This document shows positions 24,144 to 32,048 of a stretch of 64,000 bases of DNA, piece by piece. A model generated the notes under the pieces. The model was not told the DNA's origin, searched no databases, and was given only the letters and a program-made list of their open reading frames with translations. The DNA is taken from positions 1 to 64,000 of the forward strand of contig NZ_SOCA01000003.1 of NCBI RefSeq assembly GCF_004364345.1, in the 5' to 3' direction. How positions within the stretch are numbered: the first letter of the stretch is position 1; each line of letters opens with the position of its first letter. The stretch comes from Prosthecobacter fusiformis. GTDB taxonomy: Bacteria > Verrucomicrobiota > Verrucomicrobiia > Verrucomicrobiales > Verrucomicrobiaceae. The position numbers and the translations under genes were made by a program.

Positions 24144-27100
24144 TCAGAAAGAAAGCGGTTCAGTACAGGCCAGCGCCAATGCCATTTCGAGGGGCAGGCT
24201 GTCATCGGTTTCCATGCACAGGCCGGTGCGTAGATCCAGCAGGCGACGACCCTGTCGGATGTGGCTGATTTCCCCTGTGCCTGAAGGCAGTTCCTGGCAG
24301 GAGTAACTGGTGAGCACCAGGCTTTCCTCGAAGCTGGCATGCACTCCGGTGAATGCGGCAGCAAGCTTTTGCAGACCGTGGCCTTCCAGGATGAGATGCG
24401 TGCCATCTGGGTTCAGGGCATCCACAAAAGCATCCTTGCGCCAGCCGGGAAGGGAAAGCTTGGCAGATGAAACCAGCGTCCATGCTTGCGGTGACGGACC
24501 TTCATCCGCAGTCAGCATCAGCAGGCGGTTTACCCGCCACAGCAGACGCAGAGCCATGGCGGTGGATCTGGCCATGGGCTGAGCCAGATCCAGTCTGGCT
24601 GCCACCTGTCTGGCGGACATGTCCGAGCCTAACAAATCATGCAGCAAGTTTTCAATGCCTGCCTCAGGCATCACGCAAAGGTAATCGTCCAGCGTTTCGA
24701 TGAAGGGTTTGGTGCCTCGGGAGGCGGAGGCTTTTTTGCGCGCTTTTTCCATGGCCTCCAAGGATGCTTCGGTCTGGTGCAGTTGCTGCCTCAGGGCGTT
24801 GCTTTCATCCCGCAGGCGGTAATACCAGGCACGCAGGGCGGAGATGCCGTCTTCACTGTCATTGAGCTTCCAGTCATCCAGGCGTGCGTTCACTTGGTCC
24901 AGGCCCTGATGCGCTTCATCCACCCTGTCCAAGAGCTCATCATGGGAGAGCCGGACCGGCAGCCGCAGGGTCTGAGCCACCTGACGGTGGACTTCGCAGG
25001 TGAAGTGAAGGGCACCGTTTTGCAGCGTCGTTTGCACCCGCACGGCACGGGAGGTTTTCCAGGTCATCAGGTGAGCGGCCAGCGGCTCCACCAGATGTGT
25101 CTCGATGGCACGCCGCAATGCACGGGCACCATATTCAGGATCGTATCCGCGCTGTGCCAGGAAACCGGTGCTGTCTGCATCCAGCAGCACCTCCACACGC
25201 CGATCGCGCAGGCCCTGCCGGGCGAGTGCACGGGAGGAAAGCGTACCCGCCAGATGCTGGATGTCCTGCCTGCGCAGTTCATGGAAGGGGACGATGCGGT
25301 CCAGGCGGTTGAAGAATTCCGGCCTGAAGAATTTCTCCGCCGCTTCCCGATAAACTTCCTTTTCTTCCGCCGCCCGGTCATCAAAGCCGAGTCGGTGCCG
25401 CGTCTTCTGGGCTCCGATGTTGGAGGTGAGGATGATGAGGCAGTTGCAGAAGTCCACCGTCTGGCCCTGGGCATCGGTGAGGCGTCCTTCCCCCAATACC
25501 TGGAGCAGGAGGTCGAAGACATCCGGGTGGGCTTTCTCCACTTCATCAAACAGCAGCAGGCTAAAGGGCTGGCGTCGCACCCGCGAGGTCAGCAGACCAC
25601 TGTGCCCCGGACTGCCGATGAGGCGCAGGGCCGCATCCCCGCCGCTGTATTCATTGAGGTCAAAGCGCAGCATCTTTTCCTCACTGCCAAAGACAAATTC
25701 CGCCAGGGCCTTGGCACATTCCGTTTTTCCAACGCCGGTCGGGCCGAGGAAGAGCAGCGACCCGAGCGGCCGCCGCGCATCATTCACCTCCGCACGGGCC
25801 ATGAGCACTGTTTCCGTCATGGCGCTCACAGCCGCCGTCTGGCCCATGATGCGGCTGGAGAAAAATTCCTGCAAGCCGCTGGGCGTCATCGACTGGCTGT
25901 TATCAATCATGGTTAGGCGGATGCCATGACGTGAGGCAAACCAGTCCAGCACCTGCCCTGCGCCGACGGTCTCCAGTTTCAGGGTTCCTTCATCCGGGAA
26001 CTGATCGGCAAAGGAGCCCGCCAGCGCGGTTAGCATCTCCACGCCCTTTCCAGGAAAAGCCCGGGCACGACCAAAGCGAGTCTGCAGGCGCATGATCAAC
26101 GGCAGGATCTCCGGGGCCAGTTTCAGGCGGGACCGAGTCTCCAGCATCTGCAGGCTGCGGATAAGGATGCGCAGGGTGCTGTCATCATCCATTTCACGGA
26201 CATGGATGACCTGAAACATGCTGGCAAAGGCACGGTCCGTTTCACGCAGTCGGCCCCAGGCTTCTGGGGTGGACTCCGCCAGGATGGCCACCGGTTCATG
26301 CTCTTGGCGTGCCTTCAGCACCTGGCCGAGTGACAGATCACTGCCCGCGGTTTTACCGGCTTCAAAGAGGCCTGGCAGATCATCCAGCACCAGGATATGG
26401 CGCTCCTGCCGCATTTCTGCCAGCATGGCTGTCCAGCGCTGCTCCCATTGGCCGATGTAAGACATGCCGCTGATCACCCGCTGGGGTGAGACATGCCAGA
26501 AGAGGCCGCGTTTAGTGCTCTCCGCCTTTTCCATCCGGCGGCGTACGCATTCATGGATGAGGGCGGTTTTGCCAGCCTTGGAGCGGCCTACCAGCAGCAC
26601 CATCGGAGTGGTGGCTTTGCGCTGGGTGAACCAGGACAGCAGCTCGCCCACCTCATTCTCACGCAGCAGGGCGTGGTGGAGATCATTGGGGTACAGTGCG
26701 TCCAGGCAGCGGCCTACTTTGCGCAGTTCTTTCCCACCATCCATGGGGGTGTCATCGCCCAGCGACAGCTTGCGGGACGGGGCTGCGGGCAGCGCCTGCC
26801 TGCCGGGAAGAACCACGCTGACGTGCGTCAGGTGCGGCTGGCTGCCAGAGAGCCATTCTTTAGGATCAAAGTCCGCTTCGTTTTCTTTTTCGAGCTTTCT
26901 CAGATGCTCCGTGAGCACACGCTTCAGCTCATCTTCCAGGTGCGTGCCGGGAGTGCATTCAAAGCTGAGTCCGCCACCCCTTGGCAGTACCGCCTGGCGG
27001 CATCCGGCGCCTTCAAAAACAGCCACATAGAAATTGCCCTCAAAGGACTGACGGCGCAGTTCAATGCGCAGGCGGATATTCTGGCCGGTGGCGGGTGGTG

Positions 27101-27323
27101 AAAAAGTCCAGGGCAGGAGCTCCCGATGGTCTGGCGATGTTTTCTCTTCGGCCAAGTTTTTGGTGATGGCACTGGCCAGGCGTTGGAGTGCGCGGTCCTC
27201 CCGGACATCCGTTTCATCACGAGTCCAGGACGGCATGAACAAGGGCCGGACGCGGAAGCGCGCCTTCTCGCCCTCCTCACGGTGGTGGTCGGCATAAACC
27301 GGGATGGAAAGGCGCAGGTTCAT
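24144..27323 (-). CDS. ClpA/ClpB-like double AAA+ ATPase with C-terminal extension, second of the cassette
   Basis: The 1059-residue protein has an N-terminal region of about 220 residues with a beta-rich stretch (RLRIELRRQSFEGNFYVAVF). NBD1 has Walker A GRSKAGKT (about 244-251) and Walker B HILVLDDLPG, where Asp replaces the usual catalytic Glu. NBD2 is canonical: GPTGVGKTECAKAL, LLLFDEVEKAHPDVFD, TSNIGAQ, FFRPEFFNRLDRIV and YGARALRRAIETHL. After residue 800 a C-terminal extension of about 250 residues contains a predicted coiled coil (ALRQQLHQTEASLEAMEKAR) and no domain I recognise. Its start overlaps the stop of the first ATPase gene (ATGA). Hetero-oligomer assembly with the neighbours is inferred. 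Confidence 0.88.
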   Translation of the reverse strand: MNLRLSIPVYADHHREEGEKARFRVRPLFMPSWTRDETDVREDRALQRLASAITKNLAEEKTSPDHRELLPWTFSPPATGQNIRLRIELRRQSFEGNFYVAVFEGAGCRQAVLPRGGGLSFECTPGTHLEDELKRVLTEHLRKLEKENEADFDPKEWLSGSQPHLTHVSVVLPGRQALPAAPSRKLSLGDDTPMDGGKELRKVGRCLDALYPNDLHHALLRENEVGELLSWFTQRKATTPMVLLVGRSKAGKTALIHECVRRRMEKAESTKRGLFWHVSPQRVISGMSYIGQWEQRWTAMLAEMRQERHILVLDDLPGLFEAGKTAGSDLSLGQVLKARQEHEPVAILAESTPEAWGRLRETDRAFASMFQVIHVREMDDDSTLRILIRSLQMLETRSRLKLAPEILPLIMRLQTRFGRARAFPGKGVEMLTALAGSFADQFPDEGTLKLETVGAGQVLDWFASRHGIRLTMIDNSQSMTPSGLQEFFSSRIMGQTAAVSAMTETVLMARAEVNDARRPLGSLLFLGPTGVGKTECAKALAEFVFGSEEKMLRFDLNEYSGGDAALRLIGSPGHSGLLTSRVRRQPFSLLLFDEVEKAHPDVFDLLLQVLGEGRLTDAQGQTVDFCNCLIILTSNIGAQKTRHRLGFDDRAAEEKEVYREAAEKFFRPEFFNRLDRIVPFHELRRQDIQHLAGTLSSRALARQGLRDRRVEVLLDADSTGFLAQRGYDPEYGARALRRAIETHLVEPLAAHLMTWKTSRAVRVQTTLQNGALHFTCEVHRQVAQTLRLPVRLSHDELLDRVDEAHQGLDQVNARLDDWKLNDSEDGISALRAWYYRLRDESNALRQQLHQTEASLEAMEKARKKASASRGTKPFIETLDDYLCVMPEAGIENLLHDLLGSDMSARQVAARLDLAQPMARSTAMALRLLWRVNRLLMLTADEGPSPQAWTLVSSAKLSLPGWRKDAFVDALNPDGTHLILEGHGLQKLAAAFTGVHASFEESLVLTSYSCQELPSGTGEISHIRQGRRLLDLRTGLCMETDDSLPLEMALALACTEPLSF

Positions 27324-30300
27324 GCCAGAGCCTCCTTCAATACGGCTTCACGGAGGCCGCGCAGAAGCCAGCTTTTTTGGAAGCTGCCGGATGTCCGGAT
27401 TCCGCCGGGACCGTCACGCACCAGCATGCGCACGGGGTCATACTGGCGGCGGATCACGCCTTTTTCCAGATTTGGCTGACCAATGATTTCTGTCGTGGCC
27501 AGCATCAGTTCGGTGAGGTCCTGCGCATTGTCTTCGGGCACACTGACTTCGATGCGGCAGGTCCAGTCTTTCTCCGCCTGGATGGCTTTTCGTTCGCTGG
27601 GACGTGCCGGCTTTTCAGGTTCATCCTCCTTGTCCCGGCTGGCTTTCATGAGGTGCAAGCCGCCTTCGTTTTTCAGTAGCAGCGTGGCTTTTTCACCACT
27701 GATCCACAGGGCCATGGCGGCGACTTTTCCCGGCTCTTCCTGCCAGAGCTGGAGTTGATCGGCCTCTTTTTCCGGCACATAGGCAAAGGCATATTGGCCA
27801 TCCTGGCTCAGCAGTTTGGCCGGGGTCTGTTTGTGAAACACACCTGCCTCCACCTTGCCGCCCAGGTCCAGTGCTAGGTCGCGATACATCGCCGCAAAGG
27901 CCATCATGCTTTTGCCCGGCTGGCCGTGGATGAGAAACAGCAACCGCTTCGGTGGTGGCTGCCATAGTGCATAGGCCTCCAGCACGGCTTCCTCCAGATC
28001 GTTTTTGGAAAGCGGGTCACGTCGGTTCAGCACAGCCAAGTCGCTGTGATGCAGGGCCAGGATGAGGCCCTCCTCATGCGTGAGCTGCTTCTGCGCATCC
28101 TTGTCGATGCGGGCCAGGCATTGCTTCAGCGTTTCCGTCTCAGGATCATGTGCCGTCCAGGCCACCGCGTTTTTGGCTTTGCCCTGGCTGTTGCGCTGGC
28201 GCTGCTGTGCCATCCTGAGTCGGCCTTGCAGACCGTTCACCATCGTGCTGCTGCGCAGGCTTTCGTAGGCCTGTCGCAGGTGGGCTGTGCTGCGCAGCCG
28301 GTCACGCAGATTTTGCAGGGCCTGTTTCTCCTCTGTGTTGGTGCCAGGCTTGACCACTTGCAGGAGCACATGGCCCAGGCTGTCCAGATCCGCCTTCAAC
28401 AGGCTTTTTTCTGCCACGCCTTCAGCAATCAGTGCGGAGATAGGTGCCAGCAAATGCTCAGCCACGCGGCGCTTCAAAGGCCGGGCTCCATAACGCGGAT
28501 CATATCCTTCCCGCGCCAGATTTTGAACCACGGCCTCGCTCACTTCCAGCCGCAGTCCTGCTTTGACAAAGCCGGGTCGCAAAGCAGCCGTGGCGATCTC
28601 ACGACGGGTCAGGGAGACCACAACTTCGCTGCTGAGCGGCTGATAAGGGACGATGCGGTCAATGCGGTTGAACATCTCCGGTCGCAGGGCTTTCTGCACC
28701 GCTGTGGTGAAATGATCCGTCGCATCCTGGTGCGCGGCACCGCCACTGCTGAAACCCATGCGACCTTTGGAAAAATCCTGCGCTCCGAGGTTGGAGGTCA
28801 TGATGACCACGCAGTTGCTGAAATCCGCCGTGCGGCCTGCGCCGTCGGTGAGCCGGGCCTCGCCTAACAATTGAAGCAATAAATCAAAGACCGCCGGGTC
28901 TGCCTTTTCAAACTCGTCCAGCAGCAACACGCTGAAGGGTTGCTCACGCACGGCAGCAGTCAGCAGCCCTTCACGTCCATCATGGCTGCCGCTCACCAGC
29001 CTCTGCGCGCTCCAGGGCTGACCGTACTCGCTCATGTCCAGGCGGATCATGCGCTCTGCGCTTTGGAAAAGGAATTCCGCCAGGGCCTTGGCCATCTCAG
29101 TTTTGCCCGTGCCTGTGGGGCCGATGAACAGCAGCGATGCCAGCGGCCTGCCTGGACGGGCGAGCCCTGCCTTGATCTGGGCGATGACGGACACCACCAC
29201 ATCCACGGCTTCGCCCTGGCCTTCGACCCGGTTTTGAAACCAGGTGCGGGTGATGTCGAGATCCAGCGGTGTCTCTGGATTCAGCAAGTGCTCCGGCATG
29301 CCAGTCTCGCGTGAGAAGGCGGCATAGACATCTGGCTCTTCGACGAGGCGCTCTGCCGGGATGTTTTCATGCAGGCGGGTCATGAAACGCAGCGGTGCAC
29401 CTGGAAAGGCTGAATAGCCCAGATAGCGCCGGTGCAGAGATCTCACCCGCTCTAGCGCGGGCCGGGAAAAGCGTGCGCGGTCACCGGCTAGTTTGGTGGA
29501 GGCGGTGAGCATCAATGCCGCCAGCTTTTCCGCCTGCGGTTCCTCCAGTTTCAAGATGCGGAAGGCATCGGCAAGACGCGGGTCCTGTTTCTCGATCACG
29601 ACCATTTGCTCATGCGTACATTCGACGATGACCTGGAGCTCCCGCCGCACCAGATACGGGCGCAAAAAGCTGGCGATGCTTTCGCTCCCGGTGCTGCTCT
29701 GGCCCACGTTCATGAGTTCGAAGAGGTTGCCCAGATAAAGGACCAGCTTTTGTTTTCGTGCCGTTTCCACCAGCTCCCGGCAGCGCTGCTGCCACATGCC
29801 AAACCCGCTGGCACCAGCGATCAACCGGGTGCCGCTGCTGCGATAAAATGGCTGCTGGCCCAGGCCAAAGTCACTGCGCCGTCGGGCCATTTCCTGGGTT
29901 AACGCGGTCTTACCCACACCTGCTGCACCCAGCAGCAGCACGCTCGGCTGATCCGGCAGAGTGAGCAGGCGGGACAGTTGCTTGAGTTCCGTTTCCAACT
30001 CATAGGCACGAGGCAGAAAGGCACCCTCCATGCGGGTGCAAAGCTGGGCGAGGATGTCCGGTCCCTGATCTTCGTTGAGGAATTTTTTCCAGCGGTCCAC
30101 GGCGGTTTCCAGCCGTGGGCTCCAGGTCACCGGCTGCACGCTCACTTCACCCCGGGCCAGCATGGCTAGGCGCAGCAGGGAGGTGTTCCATTCGCCCCGC
30201 TTCAGGGCGCTGAGCGCATGCTCATTCAGCATCTTCGGCAGCCGCTCGCGGTCCGGGGCGATGACGGCGATGCCCAGTGCAGGCACAGTGGCCAGAACGT

Positions 30301-30628
30301 GTGCTCCTTGCTCCCAGACGACTGCTTCCAGAGTCATGGTCACTGGCTCGCGCCAGGCTTCCGTCCTCTTCGCGGGCTCCACCTTCAATTCCGCCCGCAT
30401 GATTTCAGGTGTGCCCGAAACTGAGCGGCGCGTGATTTCATCCAGCGGTTCATTTTTCAGCAGGTCCTCCGCCAGATCCATCAATGCCGCCTTCGACGGG
30501 CGCTCCTTATTGGCCAGCGTCGCCAGCTCCGGAAACAGCAGCAGCTCCACCATCAACTGCGCCTCGCCCTCCGCACTGGTTTCCAGCGTGCGGGTGATGA
30601 GGTGAAGGGTGGTGTCAATGTCTGACAT
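27320..30628 (-). CDS. ClpA/ClpB-like double AAA+ ATPase with long C-terminal extension, first of the cassette
   Basis: The 1102-residue protein has a novel N-terminal region of about 205 residues. NBD1 has Walker A GAAGVGKT (about 232-239) but the Walker B position reads LVLYLGNLFEL, with no acidic pair. NBD2 is complete: GPTGTGKTEMAKAL (about 501-508), VLLLDEFEKADPAVFD, TSNLGAQD, ALRPEMFNRIDRIV and YGARPLKRRVAEHL. Residues 790-1102 form an unrecognised extension, with a VAWTAHDPETETLKQCL helical part and a beta-rich end. It lies 32 bases behind tyrS on the same strand and leads the ATPase cassette, so all four genes may share a transcript. Confidence 0.88.
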   Translation of the reverse strand: MSDIDTTLHLITRTLETSAEGEAQLMVELLLFPELATLANKERPSKAALMDLAEDLLKNEPLDEITRRSVSGTPEIMRAELKVEPAKRTEAWREPVTMTLEAVVWEQGAHVLATVPALGIAVIAPDRERLPKMLNEHALSALKRGEWNTSLLRLAMLARGEVSVQPVTWSPRLETAVDRWKKFLNEDQGPDILAQLCTRMEGAFLPRAYELETELKQLSRLLTLPDQPSVLLLGAAGVGKTALTQEMARRRSDFGLGQQPFYRSSGTRLIAGASGFGMWQQRCRELVETARKQKLVLYLGNLFELMNVGQSSTGSESIASFLRPYLVRRELQVIVECTHEQMVVIEKQDPRLADAFRILKLEEPQAEKLAALMLTASTKLAGDRARFSRPALERVRSLHRRYLGYSAFPGAPLRFMTRLHENIPAERLVEEPDVYAAFSRETGMPEHLLNPETPLDLDITRTWFQNRVEGQGEAVDVVVSVIAQIKAGLARPGRPLASLLFIGPTGTGKTEMAKALAEFLFQSAERMIRLDMSEYGQPWSAQRLVSGSHDGREGLLTAAVREQPFSVLLLDEFEKADPAVFDLLLQLLGEARLTDGAGRTADFSNCVVIMTSNLGAQDFSKGRMGFSSGGAAHQDATDHFTTAVQKALRPEMFNRIDRIVPYQPLSSEVVVSLTRREIATAALRPGFVKAGLRLEVSEAVVQNLAREGYDPRYGARPLKRRVAEHLLAPISALIAEGVAEKSLLKADLDSLGHVLLQVVKPGTNTEEKQALQNLRDRLRSTAHLRQAYESLRSSTMVNGLQGRLRMAQQRQRNSQGKAKNAVAWTAHDPETETLKQCLARIDKDAQKQLTHEEGLILALHHSDLAVLNRRDPLSKNDLEEAVLEAYALWQPPPKRLLFLIHGQPGKSMMAFAAMYRDLALDLGGKVEAGVFHKQTPAKLLSQDGQYAFAYVPEKEADQLQLWQEEPGKVAAMALWISGEKATLLLKNEGGLHLMKASRDKEDEPEKPARPSERKAIQAEKDWTCRIEVSVPEDNAQDLTELMLATTEIIGQPNLEKGVIRRQYDPVRMLVRDGPGGIRTSGSFQKSWLLRGLREAVLKEALA

Positions 30629-30660
30629 GGGAGGAGCATTGGCTCAAAGCAGGGGCCTGC

Positions 30661-31833
30661 TCACGCCAGCCGCACGCTACGCTTCTTATCCAGCTTCAGC
30701 ACGGCACCGCTTTCCCAAGCGGGTTCGGCTTTGGGGTCACTGAGTTTTTCGCCGTTGAGCTGGATGCTGCCGCCTTGGATGAGGCGGCGGACTTCACCGC
30801 CGGAGACGGGTTGGTTGAAGACGGACTGGTAGGCGTGTTGCACCACACCGAGCACGTCTTTGCGGTCGCTGAGGGTGAGGTGGGGCAGCTCGACGTTGGC
30901 GAGATCTTTTTTGCTGAAGCGGAGGTCCCAGTCATCGCGGCATTCTTGGGCAGCGGCTTCGCTGTGGTAAACGGCCACGCATTTGCCAGCGAGGGCTTTT
31001 TTGGCCTCCATGGGGTGCATCGTCGCATCCAGTTCTTCACCGAGGACAAGTAGGTAGTACTTCGCCATCAGCTCATCCGGGATGCTCATCAGCTTGCCAA
31101 ACATTTCCTTCGGAGCATCGGTTAGGCCGACGTAATTGCCGAGGGACTTGGACATCTTTTTGACGCCGTCCAGACCTTCCAGGAGGGGAAGGGTCATGCA
31201 CACCTGTGGCTCCATGCCTTCTTCTTTTTGCAGGTCGCGGCCTACCAAGATGTTAAACAACTGGTCGCTGCCGCCGATCTCCACATCGGACCGCACCACG
31301 ACGCTGTCCCAGCCCTGCATGATGGGGTACTGCAGCTCGTGCAGGCGCACCTCGGTGCCATTTGCCACGCGGTTTTTGAAATCTTCGCGCTGAAGCATCT
31401 GCTGCAGGGTCACGCGGGCATTGAGCTTGATCACCTCCATGAAGGGCATCTCTTTAAACCAACTGCCGTTGAAGACGACTTCCGTCTTTTCCTTGTCGAG
31501 GACGAGGAAGGCCTGGTCGGTGTAGGTCTTGGCGTTGGCCAGCACTTCGTCGTAAGTCAGCGGCGGGCGCGTGGTGGAGCGGCCGCTGGGGTCACCGATC
31601 ATGGCGGTGAAGTCGCCAATGATGAGGACGATCTGATGGCCGAGATCCTGGAACTGGCGCAGTTTGCGCAACGCCACGGCATGGCCCAAATGGATGTCCG
31701 GGGAGGTGGGGTCCACGCCCAGTTTGATGCGCAGGGGCTTGCCCTTGGCCAGCTTGGCGGCGAGTTCTTTTTCACTGTGAATGGTCACAGTGCCGCGCTT
31801 GAGGAGATCGAGTTGTTCAGAGACAGAGAGCAT
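30661..31833 (-). CDS. tyrS: Tyrosyl-tRNA synthetase
   Basis: The 390-residue class I synthetase shows the HIGH-type motif HLGHAVALRKL, the KMSKS loop (KKMSKSLGNYVGL) and a C-terminal S4 RNA-binding domain (VSGGEVRRLIQGGSIQLNGEKL). It charges tRNA-Tyr with tyrosine in the cytosol. I start it at MLSVSEQLDLL (31833). A longer frame to 32016 would add 61 unconserved residues, and its 5' end would overlap the divergent locus reported at 32049. It lies just upstream of three AAA+ ATPase genes on the same strand. Confidence 0.95.
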   Translation of the reverse strand: MLSVSEQLDLLKRGTVTIHSEKELAAKLAKGKPLRIKLGVDPTSPDIHLGHAVALRKLRQFQDLGHQIVLIIGDFTAMIGDPSGRSTTRPPLTYDEVLANAKTYTDQAFLVLDKEKTEVVFNGSWFKEMPFMEVIKLNARVTLQQMLQREDFKNRVANGTEVRLHELQYPIMQGWDSVVVRSDVEIGGSDQLFNILVGRDLQKEEGMEPQVCMTLPLLEGLDGVKKMSKSLGNYVGLTDAPKEMFGKLMSIPDELMAKYYLLVLGEELDATMHPMEAKKALAGKCVAVYHSEAAAQECRDDWDLRFSKKDLANVELPHLTLSDRKDVLGVVQHAYQSVFNQPVSGGEVRRLIQGGSIQLNGEKLSDPKAEPAWESGAVLKLDKKRSVRLA

Positions 31834-32048
31834 GATGGGAAAGGGAAAACGGAAGTGCCGGAGGTACAGCATGTCGAATCTGAGGCAAATGACAAATGGC
31901 CAGAGCAGCCGGGGATGCTTTTTGCGTGCGAACTTTTCCGCAATCGACACTGGTCCAGGCTCATGACCACGCAAGAAGACGGGGTAGCCATGCGTAAATG
32001 CTCGGCTGATCTCCACTGGCTTGGTTGCCCGTTTGCGGGGCAGTCCCC

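Noticed and set aside
24639-25916. 425-codon plus-strand frame opposite the second AAA+ gene
   Set aside because: The minus strand carries Walker A, Walker B, sensor and arginine motifs in order. The plus-strand translation has no recognisable pattern.
31834-32016. Longer tyrS start
   Set aside because: The 61 extra residues are not part of any TyrRS N terminus, and the extension would run close to the divergent pentahaem gene.
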